DNA of 64,000 nucleotides from Artemisia argyi (GCA_030686995.1 CM060684.1:7399897-7463896); one strand, 5' to 3'; positions 1-12,446 are shown, numbered from the stretch's first letter. Numbers and translations are program-made. Notes: generated by a model not told the origin, from the letters alone.

Positions 1-455
1 ACACTTAACGATTAAATCTTTTATCACGTCAACATGACATATTGAGCATTTCCCATCTTTGTCAGACCCTACAGCAAGTGATACAGAGTGCTCGTGACCT
101 TCGATATTATAAATTCCCCCAAATTTAATATTCAAAAACTCATAAACGCTTCTGCCATTGTGAAAGGCTGCTTCAAAGTTAAGTATCACCGGAGCACAAC
201 GAGTATGTAAAGAGTAGGCACACACATGGCAATGATAAAACCACCTATTAATTGGGTTAAGCTCTTCCTCACAAACTTCACAAAAGTATTCACTCTTATG
301 GTTCTCTACCGGACCGTATGTCAACCTCATGGGGTGCTTGTCCAACTTGTGATGTATAATACCAGGCAAGAATAAAGCACATTCAGAATGTAGGTAAAAA
401 TCACAAGATCGACAACTAAAATTAATACCAGTTATGTACGACACGGACGGCAACT
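1..455 (-). pseudogene. Out-of-frame C-terminal part of the DC1 gene, cut by the window edge
   Basis: Downstream of the frame break the minus strand reads cleanly in another frame: PSVSYITGINFSCRSCDFYL, then a CALFLPGIIHH stretch, CEVCEEELNP and a final CSICHVDVIKDL. These are at least two further DC1 modules (CxxC, HCHxC, LHTRCAP). Comparison with normal module spacing (CDFVLHxxC...LPS) suggests a deletion of roughly 16 nt that removed the metal-binding His/Cys step and shifted the frame. The 3' end of the gene lies beyond base 1. Confidence 0.7.
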
Positions 456-1816
456 CTGAAGAACAAAGTCGCAACTTTGGTCTTGGCTGGAGCATTTGTA
501 AAAGGGCACATCCGTGATTGGTCTCACGCACCCGTTACATAACAGCTCAATCCTTTTCATTGGGTCGTGCAAAGATAATGAACTAATGCCGCTTGAAGTG
601 GACGCACCTTTACTGTCATCCGATTGTGTGCCTACCAGACTTAGCACATGCTGATGCTGATGACCACTATAGTTCAGCTTCCTTTCACTCGTATATCCCG
701 ATTCTCTTGAAAACCGATGTTTTAGTATGCTGTATGTTTGATCGGGGAATGGGAGATTGACAAGATTAGGATGATCAGCATCTTTGAAATTTTTGATCGT
801 TTTGCCTATACCTGCAGATAAATTGAAAATGGGTTAAATATTAAGATGTTCGTACATATCAAACAAAATTCTACGTACATAATCATTCAGAGCATCTTAA
901 GTGAGCATTGCTATAGACAATGATAATGGGATTCGAGTGATCATAGAAGAGATTTATATGTATTTTAATTATTACCTGCAGACAGAAAGATAGACATGAA
1001 AGGCTCATTTCTTGATGTTGCACAATTTAGATGCGCATAGTACCTGCAACTTTCACATCTATAACTCCAAAGATATTTAAATTTGAAATACTCGCCACAT
1101 ATCCTGCATTTAGAACCATATGGAATATCTTGGGAGGAATAAGAAATGATGAGTGGGTGGGTATGTTGAATTTGTAATTTTCTGGGGAGGAATGCACAAT
1201 CTGTATGGATGGTGTGGTGAAAACATGTGGTACAATTATAGAAGATACCCCTATGTTCTTTCCCACAAGCATCACAAGTACAAATAATTGGTTCTGATGT
1301 ACCAGACTGTAGTGGGTGCGGGTGACTTGGATGATAGATGATATGATTTTCTCTTCCAATCATGGCGCATTTTACATGTACTATGCGATAATGACAAATT
1401 GAACAACGGTAACACAAGTTATCAGAACCAACGTTATCAGACCCCCATTTATTACCACATACACTACAATCGGAATACCAATACCGATTACTCCACTCCT
1501 CAAGGGCAAGCGTATGACTTGGATTATGGGATTTTACTATTAGTGCAGCAGGAAGCTTTGCACACAGTGTGTGGAGCGCATAATCACATGAATCGGTGCA
1601 CTTGTAGTAATACCTATGGTACACATTGATATCTTTGTGACACTGATTACATGTATGATTGAAATCCCATTTTATAACCCTATCCTCCTCCTCGTCATCA
1701 CTAAATTCTACATAGTCTGGATAACAAGGCTGCAAATCTACGAGTTGAAGCGGATGCTCATGTTGCACCGCTGTAATTGTTTTTTCAAGGTTTTGAAATT
1801 TGGAAATGGAGTCCAT
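432..1816 (-). CDS. DC1 (C1-like zinc finger) domain protein, truncated frame
   Basis: Two exons on the minus strand: exon 1 is 1816-976 and exon 2 runs from 811. The intron (975-812) has GT/AG ends, both inside CTGCAG contexts, and interrupts a Gly codon. The start chosen is the Met of MDSISK; the upstream in-frame Met adds nine residues. As it stands the frame encodes 406 residues and stops at 432. Exon 1 holds four DC1 modules of the plant pattern HP..L, CxxC, YxCxxC and LHxxC, for example CNQCHKDINVYHR and CDACGKEHRGIFYNC. Exon 2 adds a fifth module, CNGCVRPITDVPFYKC, cut short after CDFVL. DC1 proteins are plant zinc-binding proteins, usually of unknown role and sometimes linked to stress or lipid signalling. 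The frame breaks near 450-460 and coding-like sequence resumes in another frame down to base 1, so this is probably a recent pseudogene or an assembly error. Confidence 0.75.
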
Positions 1817-2216
1817 ATATGAAACTTGGGGGTAGATTAACAAAAAAGAAATATATGGAAATCAGAATTGGGTACAACATGGATTAAATGATATGAGCAA
1901 GCTTTTATAGCCATTAAATTAGCATAAAGCTAAAAATTCTAAGTTTAGTCTTCAAGGTAAGAATCTGCATTCTTTCTCTTTTGTACTTTATTCCACGTAT
2001 ATTACTATAAGCTTTTACTTTATTTTACTTTTGCTTTTAAAAAAGAAAAGACTCAATAAGATATACAAAGTAAGAATATGTATACTTTAGTTGTAATTCA
2101 TAAAAACTACTGCTCGTCAATGTTTCATAAGAAGACAAAATAATAACATCAATAGAGAAAAAATAAGTAGTACGATGTGTGGCATAGAATACTATAAGCT
2201 GGCATACTGTTAAAAT
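1817..2216. other. Upstream region of the DC1 gene
   Basis: AT-rich, no coding signal. The first roughly 150 bp are conserved in the decayed duplicate at about 3971-4135, which makes this the likely promoter and 5' UTR. No promoter element can be defined with confidence. Confidence 0.3.
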
Positions 2217-2510
2217 AAGAAGGGAATTTAAATACCAAGTATTTGAATTTAGGGGTGTAAACGAGTCGATCTAGTTCGAGTCGAACTTTATCGAGTCTCT
2301 TGGTAGAGCCTAGAAAGTGAGCTTGGAATGTTTATCTAGCCGAACTCGAGCTTATATATACTTGCATTGACTTAAGTAATTGTCAAGCTTTTCGAGCTTT
2401 TACGTGCTAATATATAAATACACTAAAAGTAAATACTTATTTATGGATGTATCGAGCTTTTCGAGTCGAGTTCGAGGTAGAACCAACTGGTATCGAGCCT
2501 TTCTTGATAC
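2217..2510. repeat. GAGCTCGAGCTT-rich dispersed repeat, copy 1
   Basis: Begins with GGGAATTTAAATACC and runs through GGGTGTAAACGAGTCG and several CGAACTCGAGCTT motifs. The same order of motifs recurs at about 10498-10900, including the same flank before GGGTGTAAACGAG. It is therefore one repeat family or a duplicated block. No terminal inverted repeat or target duplication could be fixed. Confidence 0.5.
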
Positions 2511-2880
2511 AACTTGTAGAGAATATTTAACTTTAAAATAGTTAAGCTTTTATTTTTAAGGGTGTACAAAAATTCAATCTCATAAAAACTAAAAGTTGCC
2601 TTTATGTTATTTAACTTACCATAAGATAAAGAAAATGAGAACATATTAATATGCTTTGAGTGCTTATTAGGAAAACCACAGTGGAAGTATCAAGTATTTA
2701 ATTAGTTCTCTAAGTTCGTTAATAATATGCTGATGATTCATCCATCATCTTCTACTTTGGTTTTAAATATTTTATATATCTCTGCGGTTTCAAAAATATG
2801 ACATGAGATAGCTCAATCTTGTATAAATGTTTAATAACAAAAAACATGAGGCATTGCTTTTGTAATCTTACATTTTTTTT
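2511..2880. other. Non-coding interval
   Basis: AT-rich sequence with no gene, clear repeat boundary or RNA signal seen. Confidence 0.3.
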
Positions 2881-3306
2881 ATATTAGAAAAAGAAAAAGA
2901 TAAAAGATAAAAGATAAAATTAAAGTTAAAGCTAAAGCTAATTAAAGGACAAAAGAGAAATATATACTCATTCCTTTGAAAAATCCATTATTTGTTCAAA
3001 CATGATAAGAGGTTTCTATACCTACTTAAATCTTTTTAATAAGTCATGCATGCATTAATTATTCAATCAAAGTTAGCGGGCACGAATGTTTAGATGCATG
3101 GTTTGTTCAAACTTAAGGAAAATATTTAGATGTATGATGTCGTTGTCCAAAATTGATTTTTTGATTCGGTTGTGATCCAAAACCGATCGTGTGCATCACT
3201 TAATTCGTGTAATTGCTTAAGTTTAGAGGTTTAGATGAGTCGATATGGCGAGATGCATCGTATGAACGTGACACATCAATATATGTTTGATATATATGGT
3301 CAGATG

Positions 3307-3418
<112 letters not shown>

Positions 3419-3826
3419 CGTGTGTTGACGCGTCAATTAAGTGATCATGGTTTCAATTTTGTTCCAAACTTCATTATGCATTCAAGGTTTGACAATGAAG
3501 TAGATGCATATTGATGTAAAAACACGTACAGGTTTGATGCATCGATATGTATCAGTTTCGTCATGTGCATGTTTTAACGTCTTGAAAAGATTATAGATGC
3601 ATGAATTAAATGGATATAATTATTACATGCATCCTTCGTAGAAACTCGTACAATTAGGATTGGTTTTAACTGGACTTTGGCTAGGTATAAGACCTAATCA
3701 ACTAACTTAACTCAGTCCCATGTATTATTATATATTCTATACAACTATCGGGCTAAAGTTGGTCTTAGAGCCCGGTCCGTGGCATATGTTGACTTAATTG
3801 CTATAAGGTTGCATTTAGTTCGTTAA

Positions 3827-3970
3827 TCCCATTTTATAACCCTATCATCCTCCTCGCCTTCACAAAATTCTACATAGTCTGCAAATCTACTAGTAGCAGA
3901 TGTTCATGTAATCATGTTGTGTCACTGTAATTGCATTTTCATGGTTTGAAAATTTGGAATTGGAGTCCAT
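3827..3970 (-). pseudogene. Decayed copy of DC1 exon 1 5' end
   Basis: Matches the DC1 gene around 1667-1816, including the GGAGTCCAT that carries the start codon (CAT at 3968-3970), but with small deletions: the stretch around the ATAACAAGGC equivalent is missing. No open frame survives. It belongs to a tandem duplicate, since 1667-3300 resembles 3827-4870: the promoter block matches about 3971-4270, and the GCTAATTAAAGGACAAAAGA block at about 2935 matches about 4490. Confidence 0.7.
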
Positions 3971-4870
3971 ATATGAAACTTGCGGGGTAGATTAACAAAA
4001 AAGAAATATATGAATAAATAGATGGCAAACAAAGAAGATGGAAATCAGAATAGGGTACAACATAGATTAAATGATATGAGCTAGCTTTTATAGGAATTTC
4101 ATCCCATTAAGTTAGCAAAAGCTAAAAATTCTAAGTTTGGTCTTCTAATATGTATTCTTTCTCTTTTGTCATTTATTCCACATATATTACTAACATTTAG
4201 CAGCATGAACTATTAGCTTTTACTTTATTTTACTTTTCCTTTTAAAAAAGAAAAGAATCAATAAGATATACAAAACTAGAAGTAAAGACAATGATTGTTT
4301 CGGATAAATGCTTAAAACTAGTCACTTAGATAACTGGATATTTATGGAAAAGAAACCCAATTTACATGCACTAATAATTTAAAATTTGTGATTTGGAAGT
4401 AAAATCTCAAGTTGGTCTTAGAGCCTGGTCTATGGCATATGTTGAGTTAAAAAACGAAAAAGAAAAAAAAAAGAAGATAAACTTAAAGCTAATTAAAGGA
4501 CAAAAGAGAAATATACACTCTTTCGTTTGAAAAATCCATTATTTAAAGCAGGTTATGATTGTGATGAGGTGTTTAGATGCATTATTTGTTCAAACAAGTT
4601 ATATAATAGGTTTCTATACCTACTTTAAATCTTTTTAGTAAGTCATGCATACATTAATGTTTAGATGCATGGTTTGTTCAAATTTAAGGAAAAGATTCAG
4701 ATGTATGATAATAGTTGTGGTCCAAAATCGATTTTTTGAACCGGTTATGATCCAAAACCGATAACATGCATCCTTTAATTCCCGTAATTGCTTAAGTTTA
4801 GAGGTTTAGATGCGTCGATATGACGAGATTTGTATGAACGTGACACACATTTATAAGAGACAATGCTTAG
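3827..4870. repeat. Tandem duplicate of the DC1 5' region
   Basis: Shares in order with 1667-3300 the DC1 5' coding end, its upstream region, the GCTAATTAAAGGACAAAAGA block, the AAATCCATTATTT block and the CCAAAACCGAT block. The (TA)n tract at 3308 is absent here. Many indels indicate an old duplication. Confidence 0.65.
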
Positions 4871-5290
4871 CCTTCATGTCACCGACACCAACATCTTTTA
4901 TTCTCAAATAAACTTATTTATTCTCGAGTTAAAAATAACCAATATACATTTCTACACTTGCAAAATATTCGATATGACTTAAATACGGCCCTAAAGTGTC
5001 AAATTTTCTAGTTACAGTTCTTGTGAACCCATTCATAATTTTAACCACTTGAATGTAAAACTAAACCAATAAAACTAGTGTCGCTATATAAATAAAACCA
5101 GAAAATTAATGGATGAAATCCATTATCATTGTTTTGATAAATCAAAGTGCATTGCATATATATCCATTCAAATATTGCATATGCAATTCCCCAATTATTT
5201 TAATGTGTGAGATGTTTAAAGATGAACTTTATTAATAAATTCGTAAGTAACACTAATAATAATATTACTAGTAATAGAAAACTACTTTAG
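4871..5290. other. Non-coding interval
   Basis: AT-rich. Parts (for example around 4960-5100) recur at about 27930-28090, including the phrase CTTAAATACGGCCC. No coding signal. Confidence 0.4.
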
Positions 5291-5294
5291 AAGA

Positions 5295-5296
<2 letters not shown>

Positions 5297-5336
<40 letters not shown>
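5297..5336. repeat. Poly-A tract
   Basis: About 40 consecutive A residues, immediately left of a degenerate tRNA-like repeat on the minus strand. In the minus reading this is a poly-T tail. Confidence 0.9.
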
Positions 5337-5338
<2 letters not shown>

Positions 5339-5910
5339 AGGATTAACCAGATAACTCGTACACGTGACCAGAATTTCATAAGAACTAAGAAATCAATTAT
5401 TTATATTTGTGTTAAAACTAACAAACATATCACACCTATCTTTTATTGTTTTGATTTTTGATAATGCCATTGATGGACTTTGAACTTGCGTGTACACTTT
5501 TATGATTGTGTTTTATTTTTATTTTTTGTCTTCACAAGGGTTTATATTTGCTACTTATTAAGTATTCATGTAAAATCTTTTCCCCTTACATTAAGTAATA
5601 ATGCATTTTTTTCCTTGCATCAAGTATTTTGCTTACTTCTAATCGCTTTGTTTATATCCAACCAACAATCGCTTTTGATTACTTTTCCTTTCCTTGAGTT
5701 CAAAAACCTCCAAGCAGACATGCCCTAACATCTTGAAGATTATCACTGGCTTTTGTTAATTTTACAAGCTTGATGAATATTCCAAAAAAAAAAAAAAAAA
5801 AAAAAAAAATAGTACATCCCTAGCATCAAAATATAGGGCATATGTTTCAGCTATAGTACATCACTACATCCCTTAGTACCAAAATATAAACATAAATGTT
5901 TCACCTAGTA

Positions 5911-6471
5911 CTAGTAAGGTATCCGCGCGTTGCAGCGGCGGGTACCTTAAAATAAATATTAATGACACCAAATATCTAGTGGCGTGTCTGCATGTCCGTC
6001 ACAGACAAATAATCAGTATATCAAATGCTTAATGATATTGTATAAAGTGCAATAATTGAATAACATACATTTATTAATGAGACTTCAAATTCATATGATA
6101 AAGTCTTTTACAATATATGCATAACCATATTGAAAATCCTACACACATTTATATTTTACTCTACACGAAGAACTTCTCGATACATAATGTTTGACATGTA
6201 CACACCATCTTGATCAAATTTTTTGGAAGCTTAATGTTTTGGAAGCATAATTAGATTGTATATTGTGGTTAAATAGTTGTATATTTTAGTGAAGGGGTGT
6301 TTTTAATAGTGTATTAATTGTATGGGTTAAATAGTGTTTTTTAGTTTTATTTGTGCTTTAAATACTTGTAAATTATGCTTATTTACTTGTATTTACTTAA
6401 AAAATCTATTTTTGGTAATCTTAAAAAATTAATATGAGAGAGGGTCAAAGATGTATTATAAGTAGTATAGA
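5911..6471 (-). mobile_element. Small non-autonomous Helitron
   Basis: Read on the minus strand the element starts TCTATACTACTTATAATAC at 6471 and ends CTAG at 5911. An imperfect GC-rich hairpin (GGTACCCGCCGC... pairing with ...GCGCGGATACC) lies three bases before CTAG. The base before TC is A and the base after CTAG is T, which is the A|T insertion rule of Helitrons. These are the three diagnostic features of the class: 5' TC, 3' hairpin plus CTRR, and no target duplication. At 561 bp it has no coding capacity and depends on an autonomous partner. Confidence 0.72.
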
Positions 6472-7055
6472 TTTATAAAAGGAAATGATTGGCACACTTT
6501 CATAATTTATTAGCATACTCCATTGATTGCATTAGACAATTGTATTTTAAGTATAACATGTTTTAACTGCTTGTACTGTTGAGTGTGCCAATAACTTTTG
6601 AAAATGTGCCAATCACTTCCCATTTATAAACGGATAGAGTTATTAGGAGAGCGAGTCTTTGACCTACCACTTATAGGAAATCAAGCTTAGCTAGCAAGCC
6701 ACACAAACTCTCAAGTTTCATTCTCATATACAAATTATTTATTTATTGTTCATGATGTTATATGTACCTCATCTCAAGAGGCTTCAAGTGCTTTCATATT
6801 TTTAACAAAAAATAACAACTATACTATCATATTTTTTTTCTTTTGTTTTGGTCTATGATACTCTTGAAATATATTTTGAATTGAAGAAACATTTGCTTGT
6901 GTCAGCTAATATAATCAAATTTCATTGGTGTTATAATTTGGTCATTCAAATTTTGTATCAATCATAAAAATCATCAATGTTTCAAAATTGTTCCATTCTT
7001 ATGAAAATGTTCAAAATTGGTGTGCTTAAAACATATCATATACATTATCATGCTA

Positions 7056-7105
7056 AACCTTAAAAAAAAAAAAAAAATAAAAAAAAAAAAAAAAAAAAAA
7101 AAAAA
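7056..7105. repeat. Poly-A tract
   Basis: About 48 bp, nearly pure A with a single T. Confidence 0.9.
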
Positions 7106-7455
7106 CGCTCAACCTTTAAATATAACTACTTCTAACCAGTGTTATGTACAACCAATCAAACATAAAAAATAACCACGAAATAATAACCATATTTAAGAAG
7201 TGTTTTATACAGGTTAATCTACCATACAAAATTTCACAAAAATGAAATAATATTAAAACTTTAAGTTGTTTTATAATTACGATAAAGTTAGATTGACTAA
7301 ATTGGAATATATCTCAAACTTGATGCTACTATTTGAGAGACATTGTCCTCCATCTAATTTTGCGATGCATCGTTGTGACATTCTCGTGATACTTCCGAAA
7401 CTTGGTTGCAAACTACGACTACAATAACATGCTTTCCAGTTCTCAACTAGTTCCA

Positions 7456-7658
7456 CTGACGGACCCATGATTTTTAAAATGGTGTTGCACAAAAGAAATA
7501 TTAGGCTAACTAAAGTTACACCGTAAGAAACGAAAGTAGAAAAAAATTGGGGGTTGCACATACTACAAAAACGACAGTTTTGAATTCTTTTTACACTTAG
7601 TGATCTAAAATCGGGTGTAGCCTGTGCCGCACCTTGCATACATGTAGGTCCGTCCATG
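7456..7658. mobile_element. Candidate MITE with paralogous empty site
   Basis: The 203-bp insert is flanked by GTTCCA at 7450-7455 and 7659-7664. Its ends are roughly inverted: CTGACGGACCCATG on the left and CATGGACGGACC on the reverse of the right. The duplicate block has the uninterrupted site (CTAATTCCAAAATCGAAC near 10000), so this is an insertion. The superfamily is not clear. Confidence 0.6.
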
Positions 7659-8381
7659 GTTCCACAATCGAGAATGTTTTGCCACTTTACTTTAATATCA
7701 GATTTCTCTTTTTCTTTTCAACTTGTTTATATTCAACGATAATGACAAGGGAAAACTTTAGGGTTTGTGTGTGTGCACAAAAGATATGTAAGTCTAACCC
7801 TAAGGCCTTGTATTTATACTAGATCAATCTTGGAGAGCAAGCAAGGGTTTTGGGTCGATTTTTTATAAGCTAAAACAAGTGTTTACGTTTACTTGCATAA
7901 ACCTTTATTCGTTGGTAGTTTGTGTGTACAAGAACGAGGTAATTACTCACTATAGTAATTATCAAGAGATCGATAAACAAAACGGTAAGGGGTTTATCAT
8001 TGATCTATTTTACACAAGTTCAAGGTTTATTGAAGTGCATCGGGTATGTTCTTATTTATGTTTTAGTTATCTTTATACGTGTTATTATTGATCCTAGCTT
8101 CCGCAATATGTGCTATTTGATACTTGAATGAGTTTATATTTGTTACTTGCTTTTACGTGTTGTTTCTTTTGCAATTCTATTTCATTCTATCAACTACTGT
8201 CTATATTTATCATTGATAATAAAACCATCAATGGAGGTTTACAGAAAAGGTCATGATAACATAGAGAAAACATGGTTTATCAATTAAGGATTTGAATGTA
8301 CTCGATTGATAGCATGGATGCACTATTCTCTATTTTGTAGTGAATTAGAAATGAAAGAGCAAAAGTGAAAGAAAAAGATGA

Positions 8382-8597
<216 letters not shown>

Positions 8598-8604
8598 AAA
8601 AAAA

Positions 8605-8690
8605 ACAAGGAAGGGTAGTTGACTCGAACTCAAGACCTGCTACTCATAGAGTGTCATCCTTAGCCAACGACCTATCCACGTAGTTGATAG
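8605..8690 (-). repeat. tRNA-like (SINE-like) repeat
   Basis: On the minus strand GTTGGCTAAGGATG resembles a pol III A box. About 35 nt later GAGTTCGAGTC resembles a B box, followed by a T-rich end (the poly-A on the plus strand at 8595-8604). Same-strand relatives, in varying decay, lie at about 5340-5400, 6640-6720, 9055-9140, 10355-10440, 11195-11250, 11330-11380, 11555-11640, 12205-12242 (split by the Copia element), 27600-27690 and 28325-28420. Confidence 0.5.
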
Positions 8691-9079
8691 AATGAAATTG
8701 AATTGCTTTTACACATATCATCATAACCTTTCTAAAGATAGCCATAATTTCTTCTTGTTTCAATGTTTGTATTCCATGGTGGATGCTTAATGAAGTTATT
8801 TAAATGTGAAATTTAGTGAGAAAATGGCATATTTCTACATCTGACAAGATTACAAAGATGTAAACTAACATCATTGAAGATTATCACTAGCTTTTGTTAA
8901 TTTTCTAAACTTGATAAATATTTGAAAAATGTATTATTTTCGTGTTGATAAATTTGAGTGCACTATTTCATTCAGGAAATTATGGTTTTTAATGTTTTGG
9001 TCGATCAATTCACGTGACTTTAACCTAACAAACTAAAGAGCAAAAGTGGAAAAAAAAAATGCCTAGTTCATGCTGGCTC

Positions 9080-10075
9080 GACACACAAGACCACCACTTA
9101 TGAGACTTAATTCTTAGCCAGCAAGGCACACACACTCTCAAGTTTCAGTTTCAATATTTACTATTTATGATATTATATACGTCCATCTCAAGAGGCTTCA
9201 AATGCATTGATATTCTTACCAAAACAACAACTACACTAATGTCTTTTTTCCCCTTTGTTTTTGGTCTATGATACATATGATTTATTTTGAATCGAAGTAG
9301 CATTTACTTGTGTCATCTAATAAAAACCAAATTTTATTAGTGTTTTAGTTTAACCACTCAAACTTTATATCAAACATACTCAAATGCATTGATATTTTTA
9401 CCAAAAATAACAACTATACTACTGTCAAATTTTCTTTTATTTTGGTCTATGGTACTTTTCATTTATTTTGAATTGAAGTAGCATTTACTTTTTTCACCAG
9501 ATAATAGTCATGTTTCAATAGTGTTTCGATTTGGTCACTCACACTTTATATCGACCAAAAATATCATTAGTGTTTCAAAATTGTTTTATTCTTTTGAAAT
9601 TGTTTAAAATAGTGTGCTTAAAGTGCCATATATACATTATCAGTTGTAACTTAATAATAAACATCCACTTTTTGAATATAACTACTACCAACTAACTTTA
9701 TGTACAACTAATCAATGCATTCCCAAACAAGAAAAAAAATAAAATAAAATAACAACGAAATAATAATCAAGATTGAGAAGTGTTTTGTTCATGTCACTCT
9801 AACATAAGAATTTCACAAAAAGGAAACATTTTTAAAACTTTGAATTGTTTTTAAAATTATGATAAAGTTAAAATGACTTAATAGAAACAAATATCAAACT
9901 TGATTACTATTTGATAGACATTGTACTCCATCTAATTTTGCGATGCGTCGGATCTCAGTTGCAAACTACTGCAATAACGTGCCTTCGAGTTACCAACTAA
10001 TTCCAAAATCGAACATGTTTTGCTACTTTACTTTAATATCAGATTTCTCTTTTTCTTTTCAACTTGTTCAAAGAA
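9080..10075. repeat. Duplicated 1-kb block, copy 2
   Basis: Partner of 6640-7730, lacking the 203-bp insert and the long poly-A tracts. A further partial copy of its middle part follows at about 9370-9480 (CAAATGCATTGATATTTTTACC). No coding signal. Confidence 0.75.
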
Positions 10076-10497
10076 TGTTAATACTTTAATAAGTTGACGC
10101 TACCGTGTTCCAAGGATATAAAAACGTTGGTGAAATATATGCTATTGATTGAAAATGAAGCAATAAAAACATACAAATTGGCAAGGAATTGATGTACACC
10201 CGTATATATGTTTTCACATCGCGTTAGATTAGAACCTACAAGTTTTTTTCCATGTACATTTGTGTTGATATCTATTAGTTGCAACTCATAAAAACTATTG
10301 CTGGTCAGTATTTCAGAATTCAGAAGAAGACAAAATAATAAAATTGAGGAAAAAGAAGCGTGCATTATTTGACGGCTTGAACGCGAGACCTGCCGTTCAA
10401 TAAGTAATGAGCTTTAGTCTTCAAATAATTCACACTTTCATTTTTGTATGTTAGAAAAGTTTCTTTTAAACAGGACAAAAAGATACGTAGTAAAATA

Positions 10498-10900
10498 AAT
10501 AGGGAATTTAAATACTAAGTATTTGAATTTAGGGTGTAAACGAGTCAAGCTTTTGTCGAATAACTCGAGCGTGTTTGAGCTGAATTTTATTGAGTCTCAA
10601 AGCTCGAGACCAGAAAGTGAGCTCGAAATGTTTATCGAGCCGAACTCGAGCTTATATATAATCGACTTGAGTCATTGTCGAGCTCTTACAAGCTTATATA
10701 TAAATACAATAAAAGTAAATACAAATTTATGGATGTATCGAGTTTTTCAAGCCGAGCTCGAGACGAATTTGAACTTTATCTTATACTTCAATTTTAGTTG
10801 GTGTAAAAACACATCATAAATGAATCGAGCTTTCTGAGCTGAATTCAAACTTTCTAAAGCTTAGTTTGAGCTTGCCTCATGAACGTATCCAAAATTTTCG
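10498..10900. repeat. GAGCTCGAGCTT-rich dispersed repeat, copy 2
   Basis: Same flank and motif order as 2217-2510. It extends further right, through TGAATCGAGCTTTCTGAGCT. Several short GAGCTCGAG palindromes. No open frame of note. Confidence 0.5.
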
Positions 10901-11104
10901 CCTAACTTGAAAGTAAAACTAAACCAACTAAAATGGTGTTTGGCTAATCTATATATCAACAAAACCAAAAATTTAATGGTTAAAAATTCACTATTTTTGT
11001 GTTAATAAGCCTAAGTGCACTATTTGAATGCATGTGAAAGCCAATAACAATCACCAGAATAACATAATGGTAAAAAAAATTAAAAAAAAAATAAAATAAA
11101 AAAA

Positions 11105-11105
<1 letters not shown>

Positions 11106-11175
<70 letters not shown>
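11106..11175. repeat. (AAT)n microsatellite
   Basis: About 68 bp of AAT repeats following an A-rich leader and followed by a degenerate tRNA-like motif (ACGACTCGAAC), the same arrangement as at 8382-8690. Confidence 0.9.
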
Positions 11176-11176
<1 letters not shown>

Positions 11177-11239
11177 GAAAAAAGGTTAAAAATGTGTATG
11201 GCAACTGAGACGACTCGAACATTTGATCAACCTTTCATA

Positions 11240-11800
11240 AGTGATATTTCTCAAATACAATCCATTAAGACATTGTAACAAATTAATTAAAGAGGAAAAA
11301 TGAAAGAAAAAAATGACTGGAAAACAAAAACGAGCATGCAGATATCTTTCTGACTCAAACACGAGACCATATACACTCTCAAGTTTCATTCTCAAATACA
11401 ATCCATTAAGACATCGTAACAAATTAATTAAAAAGGAAAAATGAAAGAAAAATATCTATACACACACTCTCATGTTTCATTCTCAAATACAATCCATTTA
11501 AGACACTATTGCAAATTAAAGGCTGCTCAAATACAATCCAAAAAACTGAATGCTAATGTATTGATGACTCGAACCCGACACGTACCAGTTATAGGCTATC
11601 AAACTAAACCAGCAAGCCATCAACACTCTCAAGTTTCAATCTCAAATAAAATTTATTTATTGCTCATGATGTTATATACGTACCTCATCTCAAGGGGCTA
11701 CTAAAAATGTCCACCACATTACTTTTTTATTTTCTTTTGTTTTGGTCTATAATACTTTTAATAACTTTTAAGCAGCCTTTAATTGTGTAAATGACAACTG
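11240..11800. repeat. Degenerate tandem copies of the tRNA-like unit
   Basis: At least three short units carry the phrases AACACGAGACC or AACCCGACACG, ACTCTCAAGTTTCATTCTC and CAAATACAATCCATT. The spacing indicates local tandem duplication of about 100-150 bp. Confidence 0.5.
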
Positions 11801-11804
11801 TGTT

Positions 11805-12200
11805 AAACGAGTAGATATCACCCCGCGCATTGTAGCGAGGCTTAACCTCAAACAATCTTACTATAAAATGCAAAATACATACTAAATAATAATATTAAGT
11901 AACAAAAATGAAGCGCAAATATTTATAGCTATGCACATAATAAATATAATAGTTTAGTGTCAATAACATTATGCTTTTATATAATATAAAGTGTTGATAG
12001 TAAATTAGTAATAAGAAACATAATGCGAAAAAAGTTAAAAGAATAAACTACAAAGTTTAATAAGATTAAAGATTAGTTTGTTGTTTTGCTAAATTTAAGA
12101 GGGGTGAAAATATAAAGTTTAATAATTTTTAGTGCCAAGTTATCATTTCATCAATGTTAAGATGCATTTGTTGTAATTTTAAGACGTATTTCCACAACAA
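11805..12200 (-). mobile_element. Possible Helitron remnant
   Basis: On the minus strand a GC-rich imperfect hairpin (CCTCGCTACAATGCGCGGGG) is followed by ATATCTACTCGTTT. The hairpin resembles that of the complete Helitron at 5911-6471 and the one at about 60680. A clean CTRR terminus and a 5' TC end could not be placed, so the boundaries are approximate. Confidence 0.3.
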
Positions 12201-12242
12201 TACTGAGGGTGTTGCTGACTCGAACACGGGACCATCGTTAAT

Positions 12243-12446
12243 TATTGACAATAATGAGTTGAGAGAATCACACATTTCACACACACACACAAGAGTGAAA
12301 GTGATTTCATTAAGCTAAAGAATGAATGAGTTTACAGAGTATATATACAGAGAGAAACTAATAACAGAATATTTACAACACTAGTCCTTCAACTATCTAA
12401 TTGTAACACTTCAGTCCCTGAACTATTATCCAACTCCTCTTTGACA
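12243..12446 (-). repeat. 3' LTR of the Copia element
   Basis: 204 bp, TGTCAAAGAG... to ...TTGTCAATA on the minus strand. It is preceded on that strand by the polypurine tract and followed by the target duplication. Confidence 0.93.

Larger units (their letters stand above)
6640..7730. repeat. Duplicated 1-kb block, copy 1
   Basis: Colinear with about 9080-10075. Shared landmarks are the tRNA-like motif with AGCAAGCCACACA, CATCTCAAGAGGCTTCAA, TTTTGGTCTATGATAC, CATCTAATTTTGCGATGC and TACTTTAATATCAGATTTCT. The copies differ by poly-A tracts and by the 203-bp insertion at 7456-7658. No gene is seen. Confidence 0.75.

Noticed and set aside
7277..7657. 126-codon minus-strand frame
   Set aside because: It spans the boundary of a MITE-like insertion and the duplicated non-coding block, and the duplicate block has no equivalent frame.
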